Notes: generated by a model not told the origin, from the sequence alone. A stretch of 64,000 nt of DNA from Colius striatus (GCF_028858725.1 NC_084764.1:20015501-20079500), one strand, 5' to 3'; positions 41,621 through 49,567 are shown, counted from the stretch's first letter. Made by a program: numbers and translations.

Positions 41621-42254
41621 TACTGCTAACAGGCTGCTGGGAAACAGCAACAACAAAAAGCACCCCACAACCCGATTTTGATATGGAACAGCAAATATGA
41701 AGAAGCCTTTTGCTATTGTTGCTGTTGTCTGGGTGGTGGTGGTGATGATGGATTTTTTTTTTGTTGGGATTTTGTTGGGTTTTTTTCCACAACCTGCTGT
41801 GCCACTACATGCACACTTCATGGCACTCAAGCATGAACTCCTATTTACAGCAGTAAAAAATGCACTCCGCGATTATCCTACGTTTGTAGGCAGTGCCAGG
41901 GTGTATGTGGGGGGTTGGAAGGGAATAGCCATTCTTCACTGGAACCCTTCATCTCCTAAAACACGAGATGCTCGCGGTCTCACGTCGATAAAGCAGTTAG
42001 ATTGGGAAACGTGCATTTCGTCTATCATTTCAGATTTGAATCATGCCGCCTCCCCCTGCTTCACTACTCCATTATCCAAGTTCTGCACCGAGTACCAAGA
42101 GACTGGAAAGCAGCTTTTTGAAAGAAGTAGGAGTTTAGACAGAGGCACATATTTTCATTCAGAAAAGCTGTGCAGTGACAAAGTTCTCGTGAGTATTCTC
42201 GAGGGAGGCTTGAGATTAAAATGTATTTTCTCCTCCCACAATCTTTATCCCAAT

Positions 42255-42800
42255 CAAGACATAACTATTTTATAAAAAAAAAATTGATAAAAGGCAATAA
42301 CACAGTGTCATAAAAAAACTCTATAAAATTGTTAAAGAGCAGTTTGTTTGCATTTCTCCTGATTGATATGTAAATACAGTTTGAACTGTGTTTGCTCGGT
42401 CTCTAGTGCTTAATAAAGAGATGAATTCACCTTTCTGTGGAACAAGTAAACAGACTTTAAACTAAGCCGACATCAGACAAAGTGGAAACGAGTTTATTTA
42501 ATCGAAACTAAATCTAGTTTAAGAAAGATAAGTTAGTGTACATAATAATCCATTACAGTAATTACACCCACCACCAAATATGTGTTTATGAGGTTGTCGA
42601 GACACAATAAAATTCATTTATTTTCGCCGAAGTCCATAATGAAAAGTCACTGTCTGGATCTATATCGAGCATGCCAACCCCAATATTGGAGGGAGAATAA
42701 CATTTCCCGGCTGTATTAATGCCTTTCAGCGTTTCTAACTTTTGAACCTTCCTGTGTTTGAAATGATGCAAACATTAATTACATTGAAAGGGAAATGTAG
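42255..42800. promoter_or_regulatory. candidate enhancer/conserved element with forkhead-site cluster
   Basis: AT-rich, repeat-poor DNA about 2-2.4 kb beyond the NKX2-1 poly(A) signal. It holds four forkhead-like motifs in 108 bp: TGTTTGC (42345-42351), GTAAATA (42370-42376), TGTTTGC (42389-42395) and GTAAACA (42446-42452). TAATTACA-type homeodomain cores lie to the right (42560 and 42775 regions). FOXA factors regulate NKX2-1 in mammals, so an enhancer role is plausible but inferred. Confidence 0.42.
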
Positions 42801-43470
42801 ACTTAAACAGCACTTTCCCCTCGGTCTTGTATGCTAACTCCGGGAGAAATTAACCCTGATTTAAGAAATCCATGGAGTCAGCCCTGCCCTCGCTCCCCCC
42901 TCCCCCGCGAGAGCTGCCACGGCTGGGCCAGCACTGCCCCACACACTTCCTTCTTTTAGCAAAAATAACAGCATTTACACTCGAGACACCCCCACAACCC
43001 CCTCGCCAAACTTCACATGATGTTATGGGTCTGAAACGAATATTCTACGTAGAGAAAAAAAGACAACAACTCTTTGGGCTAGTTGAGGGTGTCTGTGTAT
43101 AAAGCAAGACATACTACAAAGAATGAAAGGTCTCGAAATTCCTGTTGACACACGTGATGTTCTAGTTAGAAATAAAAGGAGGGGGAGTGAGGGGTGGAAG
43201 GCAGAAAGAATCCGATAATCTTTATTTTTCTTCTGTCTATTTCCCTTTCTCTCCATCCAGACTAGCACTTAGTGTCCGAGTAACACCGGCTATCTTGTAT
43301 AAATAAAAGACTGGAGCTTTCGAAAGCTTCTACTTAAACTGGAGGTTGGGTTGTTTCCATCCCGAGCAAGCTGCTTTCTTTCTCTTCAAAAAATATGAGC
43401 ATTTCATAATACCTCTGTAAGTCAGAGGTCTTGCAAGGTCTGCGATTTAACCGGGGAATCTGGAGAAGGA

Positions 43471-43519
43471 AAAACAAACAAACAAAACAACAACAAAAAC
43501 AAAACAAAACAAAAAAACC
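43471..43519. repeat. CAAAA-rich low-complexity tract
   Basis: Irregular CAAA/CAAAA units. Similar A/C-rich tracts lie at 40079-40165 and 40640-40682. Confidence 0.85.
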
Positions 43520-43770
43520 GAAACCGAGCAGCACACACGAAGGAAAACATACTACGAGGTCTTTTAGGATGAGGACTTCTTGTGTCACACTCACAAAAGG
43601 GGTGTTTAAGACCCGAAAGACAGCGAATTACATGTATTGTAGGCTCCTCCGATACGAGCTATTTAATTTGATACGCTTTATATATTTACAGCAAAATTAA
43701 TATCTAACTTCCTTGTATTACCCTGAATATTTAATCTTACTATCAGCCACCCCTCAGTGTCTCAGCCAAG

Positions 43771-43839
43771 GCGCGCACTCTGCGCATCCGCGCACAACCA
43801 CGCACACTCGTACACACATACACGTGCGTGCACACGCAT
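43771..43839. repeat. alternating CA/CG tract (potential Z-DNA)
   Basis: Mostly alternating purine-pyrimidine sequence with CpG steps (CGCGCAC, CACGTGCGTGCACACGC). It faces a complementary-type GT/GC tract about 150 bp to the right. Confidence 0.75.
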
Positions 43840-43923
43840 TTTATCCTCATCTCCTTCTTTTCAAGCTTCCCAAATCGCTACACAGAACCAAATTCAAAAC
43901 TAAGCCCACTCTGCGTTAAATTG

Positions 43924-43940
43924 AGCTGCAGCCTGCAGCT
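43924..43940. repeat. 17-nt palindrome AGCTGCAG-C-CTGCAGCT
   Basis: Perfect 8-bp inverted arms around a single C, with overlapping PstI/PvuII-like hexamers. It includes CAGCTG-like bHLH half-sites. It lies between the CA and GT tracts. Confidence 0.9.
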
Positions 43941-43990
43941 AAATTCTAGCTGGCCTGGGAGGCGGATGTACGCGGGAGAACCCGTATGGC

Positions 43991-44028
43991 CGTGTCTGTG
44001 TGCGTGTGCGTATGCATGTGCGTGCGCT
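43991..44028. repeat. alternating GT/GC tract (potential Z-DNA)
   Basis: GTGTCTGTGTGCGTGTGCG-type sequence followed by ATGCATGTGCGTGCGC. It is followed by a run of eight G at 44032-44039 and CACGTG at 44045-44050. Confidence 0.75.
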
Positions 44029-44695
44029 TACGGGGGGGGAGGGGCACGTGTAGGAAATTAAATACAGTCTGATAAAGAAAGTTAATTCAAACTACATGCC
44101 GTACTCAATAAACTATCTTTTTATTTTGATTATAAATAAGGTGACTGTACTTCCCTTGAAATACAAGTACATAGGAAAATCTGTTAGAATTAATTTTTTT
44201 ACAAGGTATTAAAACTGGACGCTCTTTAAACCGGCAACATGCTCTATACTGTCAGTAGATTCTTCGTTAATCTGTTTCTAGTGGCGTTAGACTTTTACTT
44301 TCCTTCTCCTCCGTGCCTTTGGCATTTGAATTTCTACTCTCGGAATACTTTGCTTTCTCTAGCAAGAAGTCTCTGAGATGCCTCCCACCCTCACCAATAA
44401 TTGTGCGAATTAATTTGGATTCTATCACTCTAGAGGTTGGGAATCCCACGCGTGTCCTTGTCAGTTTTGCACGCTGGGGGTTGATCCCATTCCCCATTAG
44501 CTCCCCGACACAGTTCCCCTCTGGGAGCAGGGCCCAGGCCAGGAGGGATAGAGGCTCGTCGGGGTTTGGCAGCACCCACGAGCCTTTTCCATCAAGAAAA
44601 AACAATAAAAATAAATAACTAATAAAAAAGAGAGAGATGCAGAGAGAGGACGGTCAGGAGGGGGAACCAAAGGGAAATAATTAAAAAAAAAAAAG

Positions 44696-45571
44696 AATAT
44701 TCGCAATGAGTATAATTTATTAGAAGCTTTTTAGGAACTATATTTAAGCCAAATATCTACATAAGTTACAACAGAAGGCGGCGTGCGCAAATAACAAACT
44801 GCCAGAGGACTTACGACGGGGCGATCAGTGTCCATAAAAAAAAGGTGGGGGTTGGTTTGGTTGACTGAGGTTTGTTTTTTTTTTTTTTCTTTTTACAACA
44901 AAATATACAGGCTACTAAAAACTATGGATTTTGACAGCATTATACAGCTACAGTTTCACATCAAACGTAAGGAAGGAAAAAAAAAAAGCCAAGCCTTTGA
45001 TGACTCCACGGCTCCATCCGCTGACCCTGGGGGCTGGGAGCGGAGACCGAGGGGCGGGGGGGGTGGGGGTGGGGAAGCTGCTTCTGTGTCTGGTTGACGC
45101 AAATGCGATTTTTTTGGGGAAAACCACCCCATCCCCCCAAATCTCTGTATTTACATGCAAGTCCTAGACGCTGGCAAAGTGTACATCTGAAATCCAAGCC
45201 TTCGGACCATGTCTAATGATGGTCCCCTTTCTGCGACTGCTCCGTAGTTATCAGTCAGATTTTTTTAAAACACCCCATACAATAACCTTGGGGGAAAAAA
45301 AAAAAGGAAAAAAAAAGACCCAAAACCGTCAAAAGTGACAACAAAACTGAACAACAATTACAAAAGTCTATCTCAATGGTCCTTAGAGAACCACTCGGTA
45401 AAACAGAGGGATGGGGTGAAGTCTTTGAAACAGAAAGGAGAAAAAAGAGAAATAAAAAGAAAAATACCCAGTAGTTTGGACAGGACAGAGATTTGTGTGA
45501 CTGGGAAAAACTGCTTTTTTTTTTTCTTTTTTTTCCTTATATTTTTTTTTCTTTTGCTTTGTTTAATCCTT
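44696..45571 (-). other. NKX2-1: NKX2-1 3' UTR (predicted)
   Basis: This lies between the TGA and the AATAAA signal, about 876 nt. It starts with U-rich and A-rich runs (45512-45552 read on the plus strand as T-rich) and holds a G-rich patch at 45048-45075 (plus strand). It ends with an AT-rich segment (about 44701-44770) that I recall as resembling the end of mammalian NKX2-1 3' UTRs. The exact cleavage site is inferred. I saw no earlier canonical AATAAA on the minus strand in this stretch. Confidence 0.7.
44716..44721 (-). terminator. polyadenylation signal AATAAA of NKX2-1
   Basis: TTTATT on the plus strand reads AATAAA on the minus strand, within CTAATAAATT. A T-rich stretch follows on the minus strand (44680-44695, A-run on the plus strand), then CCCTTTGG and TCTCTCTGC, suitable as a downstream U/GU-rich element. 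Cleavage is expected about 15-25 nt past the signal. The position fits an NKX2-1 mRNA with an approximately 0.9 kb 3' UTR. Confidence 0.75.
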
Positions 45572-46242
45572 TCACCAGGTCCTACCGTATAGCAAGGTGG
45601 AGCAAGACATGGCAGTGCCATAGTCAGAAGTGGAAGAGTTTAGGTGAGACAAACTGGAGACTTGGCTCTGCAGAGTGGAAGGGCTGGCCGAGTGCTGTCC
45701 CATGTCTGGAGACTGGCCCGCACTGTTTGTCTGGTGGCTCTGATGCTGTCCGAGGCTGTTGCCATTGGTAGCCACTGTAATAGTTGTAGCTGCCTGCTGC
45801 TGATGGCTCTGGATAGCTGCTGTGGGTGTGTTGGAGCCTGCTTGGCAGGGCTTGCCATCCTTTACAAGCACTGGCACCGCCACCCTTCTGGGAGACTGCT
45901 GCTGCTGGCAAGAGCCGTTCTCCTGTTGCATCTGTTGCTGCGCAGCCTTGTCTTTGGCCTGGCGTTTCATCTTGTAGCGGTGGTTCTGGAACCAGATTTT
46001 GACCTGAGTCGGGGTGAGATGTATCATACTGGCTAAATGTTCCCTCTCCGGGGCGGAGAGGTATTTCTGTTGCTTGAAACGTCTCTCCAGCTCGTAAACT
46101 TGGGCCTGGGAAAAAAGGACCCTCCGTTTCCTTCGCGGTGTGCTCTGGAGCGGGGCCATGCTCTTGCTCACGTCTCCCAGGGAGCCGAGGCTGCCCATGC
46201 CGCCCATGTTCATGCCCGAGGACGGCGCCATGAAGCGGGAGA
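45572..46242 (-). CDS. NKX2-1: NKX2-1 coding exon 2 (homeodomain, NK2-SD, C-terminus)
   Basis: This exon encodes the end of codon 123 to residue 345 and the TGA at 45574-45572. The homeodomain maps to 45956..46135. It begins [20 protein letters not shown] and has recognition helix [14 protein letters not shown]; Asn51 and Arg53 are the base and phosphate contacts, and Tyr54 gives preference for CAAG cores. A glutamine-rich linker ([15 protein letters not shown]) leads into the NK2-specific domain, then a Ser/Gln/Thr-rich tail with the conserved SSLSHLNSS and STLLYGRTW. The acceptor is CCTTGCAG|TCTCCC. No homeodomain or NK2-SD residue appears missing. Confidence 0.97.
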
Positions 46243-47415
46243 CTGCAAGGGAGAAGGCGGCACGTTTTAGGCTGCTCGGCCCGGCCCGAGCGCGGCTCCG
46301 CGCTCCAGCGCCACTCGCCCCCGGTGGGAGCCCGCAGCCCCCCGGCAGCCCAGCCCGGCTGGTGCCTCGGAGCGGCCCCGCGCTCAAAGAACGACCCTCG
46401 TCCCCAGGACGAGAGGAGGGCAACAGGAACCCCTACCCGTCTGGCCCAGCCCCGGTGAATAAAGGCGACCGCTCGCCCCCTCGCCCTACCCAGGAGGTGA
46501 CACCCAAGCAAGTACCTCAAGCGATAGCACGGCGGAAGCGGCTGGGGACAGGGGCTCCGCTGGCATCGGCCAGGGCGGACGCGCCCGCTCCACCACGCGT
46601 CTCCCGGCACGCGGTGGCTCCCGCGGCTCCGGCTTCCCTCCTTCGCTCGCCCGGCACCGGGCGGCGCGCAGGCAGACGGGCACTGCCGTCTCCCTCCCAG
46701 GCCCCCGGGTCGTTCTGCTCCCGCCCCGTTGGACGGTGAGCCTCCGGGATCCCGTTCCCCCCCGGATGGCGAGCCTCCGGGTTCCCGCTCTCCGCCACCG
46801 CGGGGCTTCCTATCTTTTCATCCCGCAAAAACAGCCCCGGGGAGGCTGAGATGAAAACAGCCGGTGGAGGAGAGACTGGGTACAATCCTCGGACAGGAGG
46901 AGGAATAGGAGGGCGGGGGGTTGGGGCGCGATTAGTATTTCGTCTGACTTTTGCCCTGGTGTGGAGCCCTCGGAGCCAGCTACCCGTGGTGCGGCAGGGC
47001 AGGTGTGCGGCCACCCCCCGCCGGCCACCCAGACCCGGTCTGACTTACTTGAGGAGAAGCGGGGGTCCGGGTTGGTGCCGTACCATCCTGTCGCCGAAGC
47101 GCTGTTCCGCATGGTGTCCTGGTAAGGCGGGAGCTCACTCATGTTGCCCAGGTTCCCGTTGCAGTAGCCCCCCATCGTAGCATGGGAGAGCTGGGGGACC
47201 CCTGCCGCTGTCATATGGTAGGCGGCAGTCACCGTTCCGTTGTGGCCCATGGGGTGCTGCTGCATGGCCGGCTGAGAAACCTGAGACTGTCTGTAGGCTG
47301 ACAAGGGAGCCCCCAAGTTACTGCCCTCCATGCCCACTTTCTTGTAGCTTTCCTCCAAAGGACTCAAGATGTCAGACACTGAGAAAGGAGTCGTATGCTT
47401 TGGGCTCATCGACAT
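45572..47415 (-). CDS. NKX2-1: NKX2-1 homeobox transcription factor (join of two exons, 345 aa)
   Basis: The coding sequence joins 47415..47049 and 46242..45572 on the minus strand: 367 + 671 nt, or 345 codons plus TGA. The protein is a nuclear NK2-class DNA-binding factor. In other vertebrates it specifies thyroid, lung and ventral forebrain and activates thyroglobulin, thyroperoxidase and surfactant genes. Visible parts are the N-terminal TN motif (residues about 9-22, [14 protein letters not shown]), the homeodomain (159-218, with Tyr at homeodomain position 54, the NK2 hallmark), the NK2-specific domain (241-255, [15 protein letters not shown]) and the C-terminal YGRTW. The human short isoform is about 371 aa; most of the difference is missing Gly/Ala/Gln-rich runs after the homeodomain. 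The start was chosen because MSMSPKH matches the known vertebrate N-terminus and the A at -3 suits initiation. Joining A|TC across the intron restores Ile123, giving the family motif ISRFM. Identity is near certain. Confidence 0.97.
45960..47280. promoter_or_regulatory. CpG island spanning NKX2-1 exon 2, intron and exon 1
   Basis: CpG dinucleotides are dense and GC is high from the homeodomain exon through the intron (46260-46840) to the first part of exon 1 (about 46960-47280). Intragenic CpG islands of this kind mark Polycomb-regulated homeobox genes. Exact limits were judged by eye, not computed. Confidence 0.65.
46243..47048 (-). other. NKX2-1: NKX2-1 intron between coding exons (806 bp)
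   Basis: The intron runs from the donor GTAAGT at 47048 to the acceptor CCTTGCAG ending at 46243. It interrupts codon 123 after its first base, and its size is like the corresponding mammalian intron as I recall it. It is very GC- and CpG-rich on its exon 2 side (about 46260-46780), which extends the exon 2 CpG island. The exon 2 reading frame stays open upstream into the intron, with an ATG at 46423. An alternative-frame ORF starts in it at 46610. Confidence 0.93.
47049..47415 (-). CDS. NKX2-1: NKX2-1 coding exon 1 (TN motif)
   Basis: This exon encodes residues 1-122 plus the first base of codon 123. It carries the TN/tinman motif, a Groucho/TLE-binding repression motif in NK2 proteins, followed by a Tyr/Met/Gly/Asn-rich activation region ending in NPDPRFSS. 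The exon ends at A|GTAAGT, a near-perfect donor, with the GT at 47048-47047. The frame stays open upstream of the ATG (SRRI before MSMSP), which matches how the mammalian long isoform reads into this exon. A second in-frame ATG lies at codon 3. If the intron is retained, the frame runs on to 46810. Confidence 0.96.
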
Positions 47416-47424
47416 GATTCGGCG

Positions 47425-47431
47425 GCTGGGG
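47425..47431 (-). other. splice acceptor-like site upstream of the NKX2-1 ATG (long isoform junction)
   Basis: On the minus strand a 21-T tract runs into CCCCAG at 47431-47426, and then CCGCCGAATC precedes the ATG. The reading after the AG is (S)RRI-MSMSP, the residues that precede MSMSP in the mammalian long isoform as I recall it. This suggests an upstream exon can splice here. No upstream exon encoding the mammalian long N-terminus was recognised on the minus strand up to 50 kb. Confidence 0.55.
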
Positions 47432-47498
47432 AAAAAAAAAAAAAAAAAAAAAGGAAGGGGAGGCAAATCTTTCTTTTTTTTTTTTTTTTTTTTTTCCC
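47429..47498. repeat. inverted repeat GGG-A21 / T22-CCC in the NKX2-1 leader
   Basis: On the plus strand, GGG and 21 A (47429-47452) are followed by a 21-nt spacer (47453-47473) and then 22 T and CCC (47474-47498). The arms are complementary and end in a GC clamp, giving a potential stem of about 24 bp only 13-14 nt upstream of the ATG. The run lengths may vary or carry sequencing slippage. The T arm on the sense strand doubles as the polypyrimidine tract of the acceptor-like site. Confidence 0.8.
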
Positions 47499-47539
47499 AA
47501 ATATTCTGGTGTTGCCTTAACGCCGATCTTGTTGGATGT

Positions 47540-47760
47540 ACACGTAACCGAGTGGACGAAGTCCGCCTTAATTGGATTGAGTGGAGGCTCAGGGCTGCCT
47601 TTCGTTTGTTTTAGCCAGACGCCAGGTTTTAGGCTGCCACCAGAGGCGGGGCATAGGCACTAAAGCAACAAGACAATAGAAGCCTACATCTTGCCCAAGA
47701 TAATTAGCTTACATGCTGATGACAAGGTAAACACCTTTAAGTTTTACTTGTCAGGATTTT
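47540..47760 (-). promoter_or_regulatory. NKX2-1 proximal promoter / 5' leader region
   Basis: This segment lies just upstream of the leader. On the plus strand it holds ATTGG (CCAAT on the sense strand) at 47571-47575, a GC box GAGGCGGGGC at 47643-47652, a SOX-like ACAATAG at 47673-47679, CAAGATAATTAGC near 47696-47708 (homeodomain-like) and a forkhead-like GTAAACA at 47727-47733. An inverted TGACAAG / CTTGTCA pair (47720-47726 and 47747-47753) flanks the last. The block resembles the mammalian NKX2-1 proximal region as I remember it. The transcription start cannot be placed from sequence; no clear TATA box is seen. Confidence 0.6.
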
Positions 47761-47779
47761 TTTTTAAAATGTCTTAAAA

Positions 47780-47827
47780 AAGAGACAGAGAGAGCGAGAG
47801 AAAGAGGGAAAGAGAGAGAGAGAGAGA
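47780..47827. repeat. GA-rich polypurine tract upstream of NKX2-1
   Basis: This is an imperfect (GA)n run ending in an almost pure GAGAGA stretch; the sense strand of NKX2-1 reads (CT)n. Such tracts bind GAGA-type factors or form triplex DNA and are common just upstream of vertebrate developmental promoters. It sits about 365-410 bp before the ATG. Confidence 0.8.
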
Positions 47828-47929
47828 CCCCGTGAGCACAACTCATTTTCTTTTTCTCGGGGGTGGCAATATTGTGAACGGGAAATGGAAAGCAAAGCGA
47901 AAAGACTCCCATTTGACGGGGTGAAAGGA

Positions 47930-48240
47930 TTTAAAATCAGCTCCCGGGTGGCAAAGGCTGTCAGCCCAGCCTTTGTGAGAGCTGGGGAGACCGGGCTGAA
48001 TGTCGGTGCGCTAAAGGACCGAGTCCCCCTCTCCCCCCGCGGCTATCGGTCCGGCGGATGCTCTGCCGCCGGGAGGGCAGCTCTCCGGTGGGCAGGCGTT
48101 CCGTCTCGGCCGCCGCTCCCACCTCTCCGCACCCGCCGCACCGGCTCGCCAGGTGTTCCGGCCAGCCGGTGGCTGAACCCCGTTTGGGATTTGACACCTC
48201 GGGAACCTTCTCTAAGTCTGATAAGAACTCAGGGCGAGAT
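47930..48240. promoter_or_regulatory. CpG island upstream of NKX2-1
   Basis: This CpG-dense block lies 0.5-0.8 kb upstream of the ATG, with CCGCC/CCGGC clusters at 48050-48170. It could be the distal promoter and first exon of the long NKX2-1 transcript or an antisense promoter. I found no reading frame on the minus strand here matching the mammalian long-isoform N-terminus. Confidence 0.55.
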
Positions 48241-48299
48241 CCACAGTGAGAGGATCCTTCCTCTCTCTAAACCCGTCAGTTCCGTTCATCTAGGTTTTA

Positions 48300-48400
48300 A
48301 GTTGGTTTTGGTTCTGTTTTTGTTTTTTTTAAGTTGTATGGGTTTTGTTATTTTGGTTTTTGTTGTGGTTTTTTTTTGTTTTGTTTTGTTTTTTTTTTTA
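48300..48400. repeat. T/G-rich low-complexity tract
   Basis: Irregular GTTTT/GTTTTT repeats with T runs. No gene evidence. It separates the upstream CpG island from the AT-rich block further right. Confidence 0.7.
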
Positions 48401-48889
48401 ACTGCAGGGAGAGGTAGAAGATGCAGGTTTGAAAAACCAAGCAGTATTTTAATTGCCTGGGGCGACAGACTGTTGAAAAATAGGTTAATGCAAAACGTCG
48501 CTCGTTATTCTCAAAGGTGAAGACCATCACAGACTCTCATGGTCCATCTGAACCTGAAACTGCTTTCTAAGGTTATTTATACAGCACGAGAGCTGGATGG
48601 AGAAGACCTCTCAGGTCATCTGCTACAGCACCTCGCCAATGAATTCCCTGCAGTTTCGAATAAACTGCAAATTCTGGCGCTTTCGGATCTGTTCTCAGAT
48701 CCAGTGTGAAAACAAAAGCCACAAAACCCATTCACAGCCACACACACATACATGCAGACAGCAGCTAATGTCACTTGGGTCTTTGAAGAAATCTTCCAAG
48801 TTGTCTGGTGTCTCCAAAGCTTCTATTTCGGGGTGTTCCCGGGCAGAGGAGAGAAATCACCCCTGAGAGTTTCAAACCCCGGCCTACGG

Positions 48890-49340
48890 CCCTGGCCAAC
48901 CCAAATTAACACAGTGATTACCTGAACATTAAGGAAATAACAGCTAAGGTACAGTTAACCCAGTGACTTTGAAGTGTCAAGTAACTATTTAGTAATTGCA
49001 CTTGTAAATATGTTTGTGCGCGGTTGGTTCATTCTTAAAAATGCAAAAGTGCACTTGCTACCCAGGAATAACTAAATATCTTTGTCTAAAGTGGCAGCAT
49101 AAATAGCCGGTCGCTTTGTGACTGTGCTTGATATTAGTACATAAGGATCATTTTGTTTCAATTGGAAGGCTGTCATTCACTAGGCAAGAAACCGTTTAAG
49201 AGAAAGTAGGTTCCCGTATGAGAGTTAACATCCTTCAAGTGTAAGCCTCAGCCTTGATTACACTTTAGAGCTCTGCAAGAGGTGAGCCTTTCCACACAAA
49301 TATAATCGGGGGAACTTTCCTTCAATCAGGCCTCCAGTTC
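48890..49340. promoter_or_regulatory. candidate conserved element with clustered NKX2-type sites
   Basis: An AT-richer, repeat-free block among CpG islands about 1.5-1.9 kb upstream of the NKX2-1 ATG. It holds four ACTTG/CAAGT cores in about 270 bp: GTCAAGTAAC (48976-48985), GCACTTGT (48998-49005), GCACTTGC (49051-49058) and CTTCAAGTGT (49233-49242). NK2 homeodomains with Tyr54 favour such cores, so autoregulation is plausible. Conservation was not tested. Confidence 0.4.
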
Positions 49341-49549
49341 TCCTACATCATCTCAGCTGCCTCTTTCAGCACCATCTCCCTCGAGGCTGAATCCCTTGTC
49401 TGATGGGTCACCCAAGGCAGGGAAGGGCGACTTAGGGCTAGAAAGGCAGCTGTATTTTCTTCTTTTCTCTCCAAATATATATTTATATATATTTTGTCTT
49501 GCCAGATCCTTGGAACATTTTCCCGCCCTCTCTCCCTCTTCTCCCTCTT

Positions 49550-49567
49550 CCCCCCCCCCCCCCCCCC
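49550..49567. repeat. poly(C) run, 18 C
   Basis: An uninterrupted C run inside a longer CT-rich stretch (49526-49575). The minus strand is G-rich and may form G-quadruplexes. The length is probably polymorphic. Confidence 0.85.

Larger units (their letters stand above)
43600..44290. promoter_or_regulatory. possible conserved block with CA/GT arms and palindrome
   Basis: AT-rich ends (43620-43740 and 44055-44240, with several TTAAT/ATTAA cores) enclose a CpG-containing CA-rich tract (43771-43839), a 17-nt palindrome (43924-43940) and a GT-rich tract (43991-44028). The AT-rich part at 44055-44240 has the look of a conserved non-coding element. Function is unknown. Confidence 0.35.

Noticed and set aside
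46140..46739. 199-codon plus-strand ORF antisense to NKX2-1 exon 2 and intron
   Set aside because: Pro/Arg/Ala-rich shadow of the GC-rich region with no motif. An antisense RNA may exist, but the ORF gives no evidence for a protein.
46810..47466. 218-codon minus-strand ORF taken as one continuous protein
   Set aside because: It is NKX2-1 exon 1 read through into the intron and upstream into the poly-T acceptor tract. The GTAAGT donor at 47048 and the restored ISRFM junction show the real structure.
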